The notes beneath the pieces are model-generated. The model saw only the letters and a program-made list of their open reading frames with translations, had not been told where the DNA came from and made no database searches. A DNA stretch of 35,045 bases, taken from the NCBI RefSeq assembly GCF_001904745.1, contig NZ_MRCD01000092.1:1-35045 (forward strand). Reading direction: 5' to 3'. Shown one piece after another: positions 1-9,237 of this stretch; positions within the stretch are counted from its first letter, which is position 1; every line of letters starts with the position of its first letter. Source of the stretch: Calothrix sp. HK-06. Lineage in GTDB: Bacteria > Cyanobacteriota > Cyanobacteriia > Cyanobacteriales > Nostocaceae. Position numbers and translations under genes: made by a program.

Positions 1-192
1 CGGATGTCAAGACAGAAATATAACATTTTAAATAGTAAATATTGATACTTATTAATTTCAATAATTACGGAATAATGATAATTAATATTAATTTTATACA
101 AGAAAGATTATCACTAAGTATAAGAATGCATCTAGTGGCATTATAGCTACACTCAACTTCCTCACATTATATTAAATACAGGGTTTTTTCAA
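1..192. other. AT-rich non-coding leader
   Basis: Very AT-rich sequence with no open frame of note and no clear hairpin. It must hold the promoter of the small gene that starts at 193, but I could not pick out a convincing -35/-10 pair. Confidence 0.4.
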
Positions 193-456
193 ATGGAGAC
201 AGCAAAAGTGAATAAAGATGATTTTCTCTACCCTCGTAGTCGTTACTATGGTCAAGTAAAACCAGAAAACTTGGTATTTAACGCCAACTTGCAAGAGTTC
301 GCACAGAAAATTAGCTTTATTTGCAGCTTAGAAACTTCAGGTAAAATATCTCCCGAAGATGCGTATGAGCAAGTTAAGGCATTATGGAAGCAGTTAAAAC
401 AAGCGAAGAAAGAGTTACATATTGGTGAGAATCCTTTTGGCAACGCAGAAAGTTAA
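193..456 (+). CDS. small conserved cyanobacterial protein (DUF7219-like)
   Basis: An 87-residue soluble protein with no signal peptide or membrane segment. The central part (YYGQVKPENLVFNANLQEF, about residues 18-36) matches my memory of a short protein conserved across cyanobacteria, probably the family named DUF7219; the family name is recalled, not searched. The second half is helical and lysine-rich. No function is known to me. The ATG at 193 has no clear Shine-Dalgarno. It stands alone: the next gene is convergent on the minus strand, separated by short tandem repeats. Coding status is well supported by the conserved motif; function is unknown. Confidence 0.8.
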   Translation: METAKVNKDDFLYPRSRYYGQVKPENLVFNANLQEFAQKISFICSLETSGKISPEDAYEQVKALWKQLKQAKKELHIGENPFGNAES

Positions 457-457
457 A

Positions 458-500
458 AGTTATGAGTTATGAGTTGTGAGTTGTAAATTATGAGTTAAAA
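458..500. repeat. short tandem heptamer repeat, block 1
   Basis: Degenerate tandem copies of a seven-base unit (GAGTTAT / GAGTTGT / AATTATG) directly after the stop at 456. This is the STRR type of repeat found between genes of filamentous cyanobacteria. Confidence 0.7.
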
Positions 501-544
501 CTCTTTTTATACTCATAAATCTGTATTCTCAATTTACTAAAATC

Positions 545-561
545 GACAACCAATGGTTGTC
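545..561. terminator. possible bidirectional hairpin
   Basis: A perfect 7-bp stem with a 3-base loop (GACAACC-AAT-GGTTGTC) between two convergent genes. On the minus strand it is followed by GATTTTAG, so it may help end the adenylate cyclase transcript. The U-run is weak. Confidence 0.35.
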
Positions 562-582
562 AAATCTAGGTACTGCACCCGA

Positions 583-638
583 AACTTCTAACTTCTAACT
601 CCTAACTTCTAACTCCTAACTTCTAACTTCTAACTACT
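583..638. repeat. short tandem heptamer repeat, block 2
   Basis: About eight tandem copies of CTTCTAA / CTCCTAA / CTACTTA. The block reaches the stop codon of the convergent cyclase gene at 634-636 and supplies its last bases. STRR-type repeat, as in block 1 but with a different unit. Confidence 0.8.
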
Positions 639-3309
639 TACTACTCATTGTCCATACTCCGTCCCATGAACTGGATGGGGGTTGATTTAGGTAATTGCGG
701 GCGCGTTCGAGATGAACGTCTGTGGTATGGTCGAAAGGTCTGAGTTGTTTGGCTGCTTCAAAGCAAATAACTGCGTCTCGGAAGTTACGTGACAGGTACG
801 CGGAACGTCCTGCATGATAGTGTGATAAAAATTCTTGGGTTTTATCATCTAGTGGTTTGCTACGGTCGCCAATTAGTTCGTATATATTAACGGCTTGGTG
901 TTTTCCTTTGACACGAATTTTATCGAGTTGACGTACCCAAATTCGTTCACTACAAAGTTGATACGTAAATTCGCTTAATACGATGTCGCAACCGTATTCT
1001 TTTGTTACTGTTTCTAATCGGGAACTTAAATTTACTCCGTCGCCGATAACCGTGTAGTCCATGCGTTTGTGTGAGCCGATATTACCTGAAACAACTTCGC
1101 CTGAACTAATACCTATACCTATATGTATTATTGGTTGTTCTTGTATAATTCGACGCTGGTTAAATTCTTCTAGTCGGCATCGCATTTCTAAGGCTGCTTG
1201 TACTGCTTTCCATGCATGATTCTCATGTAATGGTAATGGGGCGCCGAAAACTGCCATTAACGCATCACCAATAAATTTATCTAAGGTTCCTTCGTGATTA
1301 AATACTGCTTCAACCATTGTTCCAAAATATTGGTTGAGCAGCGAAACTACTTCAGCGGCGCCAAGATTTTCTGTAAGTGTGGTGTATCCTCTGATATCAG
1401 AAAATAAAATAGTAACTTCTTTACGCTCACCTACCATTAATGCATCTTCGCCTAACGCCATGACTTGTTCTGCAACATGAGGCGTTAAATATCTATACAT
1501 AGTGGTTTTCATTCGCTTCTCGCGACTGATATCCTCTAGAACTACAAGTCCACCGCGTACACCTCCTTCTGGATTTGTCAAGGGGTTTACGGTTAAATTC
1601 ATGCTACGCTCAATAGCTTCAAGCTGCGAAGCTCGTAGTAATTCAGACTGTGGAGTTAAGGGATGATTCCAAGGAATAAATATGTCTTGATTGTTACGGT
1701 CGCGTATCGCTAGTATTGAGCATTGTATCGAACTCGAATTAGGTAATACATCTGTCGCATCTTCTGTAGTTGCAGCTTTTGCACGGGATGTAGGTATTTT
1801 ACCTGGCGCCTTTGAAGAAGTTGTTTGGTCTGTAAAGTTAGTTTCTGGCTGAATTTGAGTATATGTATAAATTCCTACTGTTAAATTTTGTTCGGGTACA
1901 TAATGCCTAGCTCCTAACGTTAAGCTGTCTTGGAGTCGCATTTGTAAATTGTCAATTGGTACTACATCCCAAACTAGGCGCCCAATTAGATTCTGTTCCC
2001 ATAAGGGTTTATTATATTTGCTATAAGCATCACTTAGAGGACATCCGAGTAATTCTAGGGCTGCATCGTTAATTGTAACAATTCGTCCTTCCATATCGGT
2101 TGAAATAACGGCGTCAGAAAGACTTTGTAAAATATCTTTTTGATACTGTTTTTCAAGCAATACATTTTCAAACAAACGCGCGTTTTCGAGTGCGATACCC
2201 GCTTGGATGTTAAAAGCGCGCATAAATTCTTCATCTGAAGCAGTAAAGCTACCTTGCTGCTTATTGATTAACTGCGTAACTCCAATTAACTCGTTTGCGG
2301 AATTAAATACAGGTAAACAGAGAATATTCCGCGTCATGTAACCTGTTTTTCTGTCAGTAGTAGGGTCAAAACGGGGATCTTTATAGGCATCAGGAATATT
2401 TAGAGCGTCACCTGTTGATGCTACATACCCCACAATTCCACGATTTGAGGGAATTCTGATTTCCATCATTGTTTCCTCATCTGCTGCTGCGACTTTCGTC
2501 CACAGTTCGTTCATTTCTTTGCGGTGTAGAAACAACGTACTGCGGTCAGCTTGCATGAGGATACGCGCTTGTTCCATCACTATTTGCAAAGTTGCTTCTA
2601 AATCTAAACTTTGCCCTAAAGTTTGAGTTGCGCGTAGTAAAGCTGTGGCGCCACGTTGGTTACGTGCGGCAACATAAAAAGACTGACAGCTTTCCAAAAT
2701 AATGCCTATTGACTCAGCAAAATCACGAAATCGTCGTTCGTCCTCTTGGTCAAACGGCGTATCACCTGCTTTATTTGCTAGTTGCACAACTGCGACAGTC
2801 TGATTTTTGCTGCTGATTACGGGCATACACAAAATATTTTTGATTTTGTAGCCCATTTGTTTTTCTAATTCGGGACTAAATAGAGGGTGACTTGAAATAT
2901 CAGAAATATTCAAGTATTGACCCGTACTAGCTACATGTCCAGGAATACCAACGGTGATAGGAGTCCTAATTTCTAGTGGTTTATGGACGTTTTCCTGTAC
3001 TATTTTCGTCCATAATTGATTTTTATCGTAATCAACTAGAAAGATAGTAGTATGTTCGGCTTGAAGAATTTGACCGATTTTGAGGGTTATGGCTTCTAAA
3101 ACCCTCTCTAGCATTGTTTCTAGAGCTTCATTGTTAATTAACTCTATCGCACGCAGGAATTGTTGAAATTCGGCGGTGATAAAGTCAAGCAAACAAACGA
3201 ATTCAGTGACAGACAGGTCTTTAACGCGACGTAAAAGGGCATGAGTGCGGTTTACCTGCGTCAGTTCAGTTAAAGTAGCCAAGACGCTACCGGGACTGGG
3301 AAGTGTCAT
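634..3309 (-). CDS. cyaB: GAF-GAF-PAS class III adenylate cyclase (CyaB1/CyaB2 type)
   Basis: An 891-residue protein expected to make cAMP from ATP in the cytoplasm. Two GAF domains (about 65-215 and 235-385) each end in an NKFDE-type motif (NK...FDQEDE near 183; NK...FTASDE near 353), the signature of cyclic-nucleotide-binding GAF domains. A PAS domain follows (from about 390), then a class III catalytic domain. In it the two metal aspartates are in FSDIRG (near 634) and GDALMAVFG (near 680). The purine-selecting residues are Lys in LDKFIGD and Thr in DYTVIGD, the pair that marks adenylate rather than guanylate cyclases. A TPR-like tail follows. Order and length match Anabaena CyaB1/CyaB2 (about 860 aa), where cAMP on the GAF tandem activates the enzyme. 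Start ATG at 3309. All key residues are present. Confidence 0.93.
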   Translation of the reverse strand: MTLPSPGSVLATLTELTQVNRTHALLRRVKDLSVTEFVCLLDFITAEFQQFLRAIELINNEALETMLERVLEAITLKIGQILQAEHTTIFLVDYDKNQLWTKIVQENVHKPLEIRTPITVGIPGHVASTGQYLNISDISSHPLFSPELEKQMGYKIKNILCMPVISSKNQTVAVVQLANKAGDTPFDQEDERRFRDFAESIGIILESCQSFYVAARNQRGATALLRATQTLGQSLDLEATLQIVMEQARILMQADRSTLFLHRKEMNELWTKVAAADEETMMEIRIPSNRGIVGYVASTGDALNIPDAYKDPRFDPTTDRKTGYMTRNILCLPVFNSANELIGVTQLINKQQGSFTASDEEFMRAFNIQAGIALENARLFENVLLEKQYQKDILQSLSDAVISTDMEGRIVTINDAALELLGCPLSDAYSKYNKPLWEQNLIGRLVWDVVPIDNLQMRLQDSLTLGARHYVPEQNLTVGIYTYTQIQPETNFTDQTTSSKAPGKIPTSRAKAATTEDATDVLPNSSSIQCSILAIRDRNNQDIFIPWNHPLTPQSELLRASQLEAIERSMNLTVNPLTNPEGGVRGGLVVLEDISREKRMKTTMYRYLTPHVAEQVMALGEDALMVGERKEVTILFSDIRGYTTLTENLGAAEVVSLLNQYFGTMVEAVFNHEGTLDKFIGDALMAVFGAPLPLHENHAWKAVQAALEMRCRLEEFNQRRIIQEQPIIHIGIGISSGEVVSGNIGSHKRMDYTVIGDGVNLSSRLETVTKEYGCDIVLSEFTYQLCSERIWVRQLDKIRVKGKHQAVNIYELIGDRSKPLDDKTQEFLSHYHAGRSAYLSRNFRDAVICFEAAKQLRPFDHTTDVHLERARNYLNQPPSSSWDGVWTMSSK

Positions 3310-3488
3310 GGGAGTGTGGGATGAAAGAAGTTTATATTTCTAGCTTTAGATTTTAGGGGTTGGATTTTAAATAACAAATTTAAGTATTAGATTTTTCTCC
3401 ATTTATTGCAATATATACTGATACGCATAATTTGGTTAATTAATTTAATTAATTTATAAGTACTAATGATATTTTAGTACGTAAACAA

Positions 3489-3529
3489 ACACAGATGGAT
3501 TTCTACAAATCTTTCCATCTGTGTTTTTT
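3489..3529. terminator. intergenic hairpin terminator
   Basis: An 11-bp stem (ACACAGATGGA paired with TCCATCTGTGT) with a 14-base loop, followed by a T-run on the plus strand. Read on the minus strand it is followed by TTGTTTAC, a weaker U-tract, so it can end the sqdX transcript before cyaB. Confidence 0.55.
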
Positions 3530-3536
3530 GCATCTT

Positions 3537-3603
3537 AGAAACCCGGTTTCTAGGCATAACTATCGTTTTTATGAGAAGATTTCAACAAAGAAACCGGGTT
3601 TCT
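3537..3603. repeat. AGAAACCCGGTTTCT inverted repeat pair
   Basis: A 15-base near-palindrome at 3537-3551 and its exact reverse complement at 3589-3603, 37 bases apart. A second copy lies at 23592-23659 with the arms swapped. It is a dispersed repeat, sitting directly 3' of sqdX. Confidence 0.75.
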
Positions 3604-3613
3604 TACTGCCAAG

Positions 3614-4750
3614 TTAAGCGGCAACTTTCTGTTTTACTGAATAAACGACTTTTCGGTAATATGACTGTAATTGGCTTGTCGCTGCTGCCCATCCCCATTT
3701 TTCGGCTTCACTGCGAGCGTTTTGACGAATAGTTTCACGTTCTTGTTTCTCGGATAGTAATCTAATTGTTGCGGCAATGGCGCCTGCATCGGAGGTATTA
3801 GGGTCAAATAAATAACCATTAACTCCATCAGTAACAATATCAGGAATACCACCAGAGCGTGCGGCAACTACAGGACACCCAGCGGCCATTGCTTCGAGTA
3901 GTACTAAACCTAGAGTTTCGGTACGTGATGGAAAAATAAACGCATCAGCGCTAGCAAATGCACTACCTAACTCTACCCCTGTTAAATAGCCTACAAAAAA
4001 TGTATTCGTACCAGCAAAGTGTTTTTCTAAAGCTTGACGGTGTGGTCCATCGCCTACTAAAGCCAACCGTGCATCTGGTATAGCTTCTAATATTGGTTTT
4101 ATCCGCTCGATTTCTTTTTCTGCTGACAGGCGCCCGACATAAAGCAATAATGGACTTTCAGGAGAATTTTGTGATAAGTGCGCGCGCATGACCTGACTAG
4201 CTCGGATTGGGTGAAACGTCTCAGTGTCAACACCCCGTTGCCATAAATCTACCCGTTCGATACCATGCCCAGTAAGCTCGTCACACATGGCGGTTGAAGT
4301 ACACAAATTTAAAGCGGCTTGGTTATGTGCTACTTTTAACAATTCCCACAATAACCCTTCAAGCATCCCCAAACCGTAGTGTTGAAGGTATTGTGGTAGA
4401 TGTGTATGGTAAGAAGCAACGAGTGGAATATCATTGATTTTGCTATGAAATATCCCAGATAGTCCCAAAACTGCTGGGTTAACAACGTGGATTATATCAG
4501 GTCGAAAATTATCAACAGCTTCACCAATCGCGGGACGTGGTAATGCCATTTTGAGTTCAGGATACAAAGGTAGGGGAAAACCGGAGACGCCATAAATTTG
4601 CGCTCCTTTATATTCGGTCATTCCACCTTCAGGACAAACAACCAATACTTGGTCACCATTACGTTGCAAATGGTCAACGGTATGACTTAAGCGCGTCACA
4701 ATGCCATCGACCTTGGGCAAAAAGGTTTCCGTGAACAGGGCTATTTTCAT
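3614..4750 (-). CDS. sqdX: SQDG synthase, UDP-sulfoquinovose:diacylglycerol glycosyltransferase
   Basis: A 378-residue GT-B fold glycosyltransferase of family 4. It moves sulfoquinovose from UDP-sulfoquinovose to diacylglycerol, the last step of sulfolipid synthesis at the membrane. The N-terminus (MKIALFTETFLPKVDGIVTRL) is typical of this family. The nucleotide-sugar EX7E motif is visible as ETLGLVLLE (around residue 280), followed by the glycine-rich AARSGGIPDIV. Length fits cyanobacterial SqdX (about 377 aa). It lies 205 bases downstream of sqdB on the same strand, the known gene order in cyanobacteria, which makes the assignment firm. The wide gap carries a dispersed repeat, so it is unclear whether the two share one transcript. 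Confidence 0.93.
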   Translation of the reverse strand: MKIALFTETFLPKVDGIVTRLSHTVDHLQRNGDQVLVVCPEGGMTEYKGAQIYGVSGFPLPLYPELKMALPRPAIGEAVDNFRPDIIHVVNPAVLGLSGIFHSKINDIPLVASYHTHLPQYLQHYGLGMLEGLLWELLKVAHNQAALNLCTSTAMCDELTGHGIERVDLWQRGVDTETFHPIRASQVMRAHLSQNSPESPLLLYVGRLSAEKEIERIKPILEAIPDARLALVGDGPHRQALEKHFAGTNTFFVGYLTGVELGSAFASADAFIFPSRTETLGLVLLEAMAAGCPVVAARSGGIPDIVTDGVNGYLFDPNTSDAGAIAATIRLLSEKQERETIRQNARSEAEKWGWAAATSQLQSYYRKVVYSVKQKVAA

Positions 4751-4841
4751 AATGAGTCGTTTGTCGATTGGTTTAGATAATTCTAATTTTTCTACAATTG
4801 CTGCATCTAGAACTAAATAAACATTTATTTAAAATTTTCTA

Positions 4842-4895
4842 TGTAGAGACGTGTAATCATAAGGATTTCCCGTAGGGATTAACCACGTCTCTACA
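4842..4895. repeat. GTAGAGACG-type inverted repeat
   Basis: Arms TGTAGAGACGTG and CACGTCTCTACA enclose 30 bases, in the sqdB-sqdX gap. A related copy is at 26170-26201, and a stray TTGTAGAGAC lies at 12109. It is a very common intergenic repeat of filamentous cyanobacteria. Confidence 0.75.
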
Positions 4896-4955
4896 GAAAG
4901 AGATAAAAAGAGGGTGAGAGTAGAGCAGGAATAAGCTTTCACTCTTTGCCCAGTC

Positions 4956-6119
<1,164 letters not shown>

Positions 6120-6248
6120 TTACTCGCTGATAGCTTAATCTATCACCCTTTGTGGCCCCTATATTCCATTTTTGTGACAGATTGCTATGTTAGTTGCCTC
6201 GAATTGTAAACAAATATTACGAAATTGCCGTCAAAACGTTTTAGCATA

Positions 6249-6277
6249 TTGACAACTGGGAAACTAAGCGATAACTT
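6249..6277 (+). promoter_or_regulatory. putative sigma-70 promoter for the RHH/ycf46 cluster
   Basis: TTGACA at 6249-6254, a 17-base spacer, then TAACTT at 6272-6277. It sits 37 bases ahead of the ATG at 6314. Prediction from consensus only. Confidence 0.4.
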
Positions 6278-6313
6278 GAAATACATACCCGGGTAAGACC
6301 GTTAACAAGTCAT

Positions 6314-6655
6314 ATGCAAGCTAAGCAAAAGGTTACGCTATATCTATCGCCAGAACTGCATAGGAGATTAAAAATCCGTGCAGCAGTTGATTCTGAGCCG
6401 ATGTCCGAACTTGCGGAGAGAGCGTTAGTTTTCTACCTAAAAAATTCGGAGTTAATTGACGAAATCGAATCATCATACGGAAGAACACATCGAGTTTACT
6501 CGTGTCCAAGTTGCGACAGTTCGCTCGTAATACGTGACGGAGAACTGGTGTCACTGGGAAACCAGCCAGGACTTATCGAGCATCTCACTTTAGAGGAAAT
6601 CGATGAGGAAGAGGAATCTTCAAAGGGAGAGGAATTAGTTCCTTGTTTGAAGTAA
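6314..6655 (+). CDS. ribbon-helix-helix protein with CxxC motif
   Basis: 113 residues. The first half (KVTLYLSPELHRRLKIRAA ... MSELAERALVFYL) has the beta strand-helix-helix pattern of CopG/Arc DNA-binding proteins. It is followed by a CPSC pair (residues 57-60) that could bind metal or form a disulfide, then an acidic tail (EEIDEEEESSKGEE). It lies 86 bases upstream of ycf46 on the same strand. I infer a transcriptional regulator, possibly of its own cluster. No toxin lies next to it, so it does not look like an antitoxin. Its exact targets are unknown. Confidence 0.8.
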   Translation: MQAKQKVTLYLSPELHRRLKIRAAVDSEPMSELAERALVFYLKNSELIDEIESSYGRTHRVYSCPSCDSSLVIRDGELVSLGNQPGLIEHLTLEEIDEEEESSKGEELVPCLK

Positions 6656-6741
6656 GTGACATACGTTAGTTCGTTCCGGCGCCGAAACTAAAGTGACGCG
6701 GTGTTCTAAAGTCTCAGTCCAGGTCTCAAGAAGGTCGATGT

Positions 6742-8253
6742 ATGAAAGAAGAGCTAAACATTCTAATTCAGGCTCAGTACCCCCTAATATATCTTGTGAC
6801 CTCAGAGGAAGAGCGGGCAGAGCTATCAATTTCTGCAATTGCCCAGTCCTCGAAGCCGCAACGGCGGGTATATGTGTGGACAGTAACTCACGGAATTGTT
6901 GAGTACGGTCAGCCAAGAAACGTAACCCAGCACAATACCGTTTCACCCGAAGCGGCGATTGAGTGGATAATTCGCCAGAAAGAACCTGCTATATTTATAC
7001 TTAAAGATTTACATCCATTTATTGATGCACCTGCGACAACCAGGTCTTTGCGCGATGCCATAGCATCCTTCAAAGGTACTAATAAAAATATTATATTAAT
7101 GTCGCCGATGCAGCAAGTGCCCATCGAGTTGGAGAAAGAAGTAGTAGTTCTTGACTTCCAACTCCCTGATATGGGTGAATTAAATAAAGTTTTAACATAT
7201 CATATAGACCAAAATCGCGGTCGTCGTTTAACAACTGAAGCAAGAGAGAAGCTTTTACGAGCAGCTTTAGGTTTAACAAAAGACGAAGCTGAAAAAGTCT
7301 ACCGTAAGGCACAGGTAACTACGGGGCGCCTGACGGAAGATGAAGTAGACATAGTTTTATCTGAGAAAAAACAGTTAATCCGACGCAATGGTATTCTAGA
7401 ATACATTGAAGAAGATGAAACCATTGACGCGGTAGGTGGGTTAGAAGAACTGAAGAAGTGGTTAACACAGCGCTCGAACGCATTTACCGAAAGAGCTAGA
7501 GAGTATGGACTACCCCAACCAAAAGGGATGTTAATACTAGGTGTTCCTGGGTGTGGTAAATCGTTAATAGCCAAAACAACTTCTCGGTTGTGGGGTCTGC
7601 CACTGTTACGCTTAGATATGGGAAGAGTGTACGATGGTTCAATGGTTGGTCGTTCAGAGGCTAACTTACGGAACGCATTAAAGACAGCCGAATCTATTTC
7701 TCCAGCGATATTGTTTATCGATGAGTTGGATAAATCATTTGCAGGCAGTTCGGGTTCCGGTGACTCCGATGGTGGAACATCGAGTCGAATCTTCGGTTCA
7801 TTCCTGACCTGGATGCAAGAGAAAAAATCTCCAGTATTCGTGATGGCAACAGCCAACCGAGTTGAAAGATTGCCAGGAGAATTCTTGCGGAAAGGTCGCT
7901 TTGACGAAATATTCTTCGTAGACTTACCTACACCCGAAGAACGTCAAGATATATACAGAATTCACCTAACGAAACGCCGGACAGACATATCCCGCTTCGA
8001 CCTACAACAACTGGCGAAGATGTCCGATGGATTTTCGGGAGCAGAAATTGAACAAGCGTTAGTCGCAGCAATGTACGAAGCATTTGCCCAAGACCGCGAG
8101 TTCACACAACTAGATATTATTGCTGCACTAAAAGCCACATTGCCATTGTCTCGAACGATGCAAGAGCAGGTAACAGCCCTGCGAGACTGGGCAAGACAGC
8201 GTGCGCGACCCGCAGCGTCCTCCGTAGCTGAATATCAGCGAATGGAGTTCTAA
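6742..8253 (+). CDS. ycf46: AAA-family ATPase Ycf46
   Basis: 503 residues. The N-terminal half is the Ycf46-specific domain (MKEELNILIQAQYPLIYLV...). The C-terminal half is an AAA ATPase with Walker A GVPGCGKS (near 267), Walker B ILFIDELDKS (near 325), a sensor-1 ATANR and the arginine-finger region FLRKGRFDEIFF. This matches the chloroplast/cyanobacterial Ycf46 family in length and order. Work on the Synechocystis homologue slr0374 linked it to CO2 uptake and photosynthesis regulation; that role is knowledge of the family. The ATG at 6742 follows AAGAAGG about 5 bases upstream. ycf35 lies 143 bases downstream on the same strand. Confidence 0.93.
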   Translation: MKEELNILIQAQYPLIYLVTSEEERAELSISAIAQSSKPQRRVYVWTVTHGIVEYGQPRNVTQHNTVSPEAAIEWIIRQKEPAIFILKDLHPFIDAPATTRSLRDAIASFKGTNKNIILMSPMQQVPIELEKEVVVLDFQLPDMGELNKVLTYHIDQNRGRRLTTEAREKLLRAALGLTKDEAEKVYRKAQVTTGRLTEDEVDIVLSEKKQLIRRNGILEYIEEDETIDAVGGLEELKKWLTQRSNAFTERAREYGLPQPKGMLILGVPGCGKSLIAKTTSRLWGLPLLRLDMGRVYDGSMVGRSEANLRNALKTAESISPAILFIDELDKSFAGSSGSGDSDGGTSSRIFGSFLTWMQEKKSPVFVMATANRVERLPGEFLRKGRFDEIFFVDLPTPEERQDIYRIHLTKRRTDISRFDLQQLAKMSDGFSGAEIEQALVAAMYEAFAQDREFTQLDIIAALKATLPLSRTMQEQVTALRDWARQRARPAASSVAEYQRMEF

Positions 8254-8256
8254 AAA

Positions 8257-8344
8257 GCTTTCCTCTGCTACCACAGGGGGAAAGGCTAGTGTCAAAAGCT
8301 AGCGCCGAACGAAAAAAGCCGCAACTTAATACATTTAAGCTGCG
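8257..8344. promoter_or_regulatory. structured ycf46-ycf35 spacer with two hairpins
   Basis: First hairpin: AGCTTTCC...GGAAAGGCT, 8257-8287. Second hairpin: CGCAACTTAA (8320-8329) with TTAAGCTGCG (8335-8344) and a 5-base loop. On the plus strand no U-run follows the second stem. On the minus strand it is followed by CTTTTTTCG, so it has terminator shape only in the antisense direction. Confidence 0.45.
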
Positions 8345-8396
8345 ACTTAGATAGAAACGTCTTAAATTATCTATCTTCTCTTTGGAGGAAACCCAA

Positions 8397-8747
8397 ATGT
8401 CTCATTTTAGCACACTCCGCACCAAAATCACCGACGCAGAAATCCTCAAAGCATCACTGCGTGACCTAGGTATTTCCGTTAAAACCGAAGCAGATGTTCG
8501 TGGTTACAACGGTCAGCGCGTTCGCTCTGATATCGTTGCTGTTCTCGAAGGCGAATATGACTTAGGTTGGTCACGCAACAGTGATGGTTCCTTCGACTTG
8601 ATTGCAGACCTTTGGGGCGTTGCTAAAAAGCACAACCAAACCGAATTAATCAACTCGATTAACCAAAAATACGCTGTAAACAAAACATTATCAGAAGTTA
8701 AGCAACGCGGTTTGCAAAACGCTAACGTTAAGTTGGTATTGCAATAA
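8397..8747 (+). CDS. ycf35: Ycf35 (DUF1257) protein
   Basis: A 116-residue protein starting MSHFSTLRTKITDAE, the standard beginning of the Ycf35/DUF1257 family, which is conserved in cyanobacteria and red-lineage plastids. It contains the family stretches YNGQRVRSDIVAVLEGEYDLGW and INQKYAVNKTLSEVKQRG. The ATG at 8397 is chosen over the TTG at 8382 because GGAGGAA sits 6 bases upstream and the family starts here. The biochemical role is not known to me. Placement after ycf46 suggests a shared photosynthesis-related context. Confidence 0.9.
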   Translation: MSHFSTLRTKITDAEILKASLRDLGISVKTEADVRGYNGQRVRSDIVAVLEGEYDLGWSRNSDGSFDLIADLWGVAKKHNQTELINSINQKYAVNKTLSEVKQRGLQNANVKLVLQ

Positions 8748-8774
8748 GCATTTCTGCGCGTTCCCAAAGCTGCA

Positions 8775-8813
8775 CGGGTTAACCTACATTGGTAGCGGTT
8801 GACCCGCTTTTTT
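8775..8813 (+). terminator. Rho-independent terminator of ycf35
   Basis: A 10-bp stem CGGGTTAACC / GGTTGACCCG (one G-U pair), 12-base loop, then C and a run of six T. It lies 28 bases after the ycf35 stop. Confidence 0.85.
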
Positions 8814-8939
8814 AAAAGGACTAGGAGGCATTAACTCCTGGTCCATATTTTTTTGCGTTCATAAACTTAATTTAGCATTTCTTAACAGTTAATCAAGTCG
8901 CCTACGCTTCACTTACAAAAAATATAATTGTTCAGGCAC

Positions 8940-9231
8940 TAAATTTTAATCTCCCCAACCCCCTTAACAAGGCTACCGACACACAACTTAAGAGCATCGG
9001 GGTAGGGAAGAATTGGATGTTTTTGGAGGCTGGCTTCCGCCTGAAATGGGGAAATTGAGGAACTATCCTGTGGGATTTTTGCGTCAATTAAGAATCAATT
9101 TTGCTCCATGTCTCTTCCTATTCCTCCTCCCCTCCCTACCTTTCCGTTGCCCCCAAAGCTTCCCCTGCACCCTTTTTTAGACTTGTGTGTACACCGTAGC
9201 CTTATCAAGGGGGTTAGGGGGGATTTAATAC
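8940..9231. repeat. MITE-like block with ~40-base inverted ends
   Basis: The left end (AATCTCCCCAACCCCCTTAA... GGCTAC, 8946-8976) is an imperfect reverse complement of the right end (GTAGCC...AAGGGGGTTAGGGGGGATT, 9197-9227). Further pairing continues inward (GACACACAA against TTGTGTGTACACC). The ~290 bases between hold no gene. The CCCCCTAACCCCCTT core is a common repeat in filamentous cyanobacteria. A target duplication could not be fixed by eye. Confidence 0.6.
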
Positions 9232-9237
9232 TCAAAC

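Noticed and set aside
583-638. CRISPR array
   Set aside because: The repeats are 7-base units with no spacers; these are STRR tandem repeats. No CRISPR-like array or cas gene was seen in the window.
7299-7856. 185-codon open frame antisense to ycf46
   Set aside because: Lies wholly inside the conserved AAA domain on the other strand and shows no protein-like pattern; a shadow frame.
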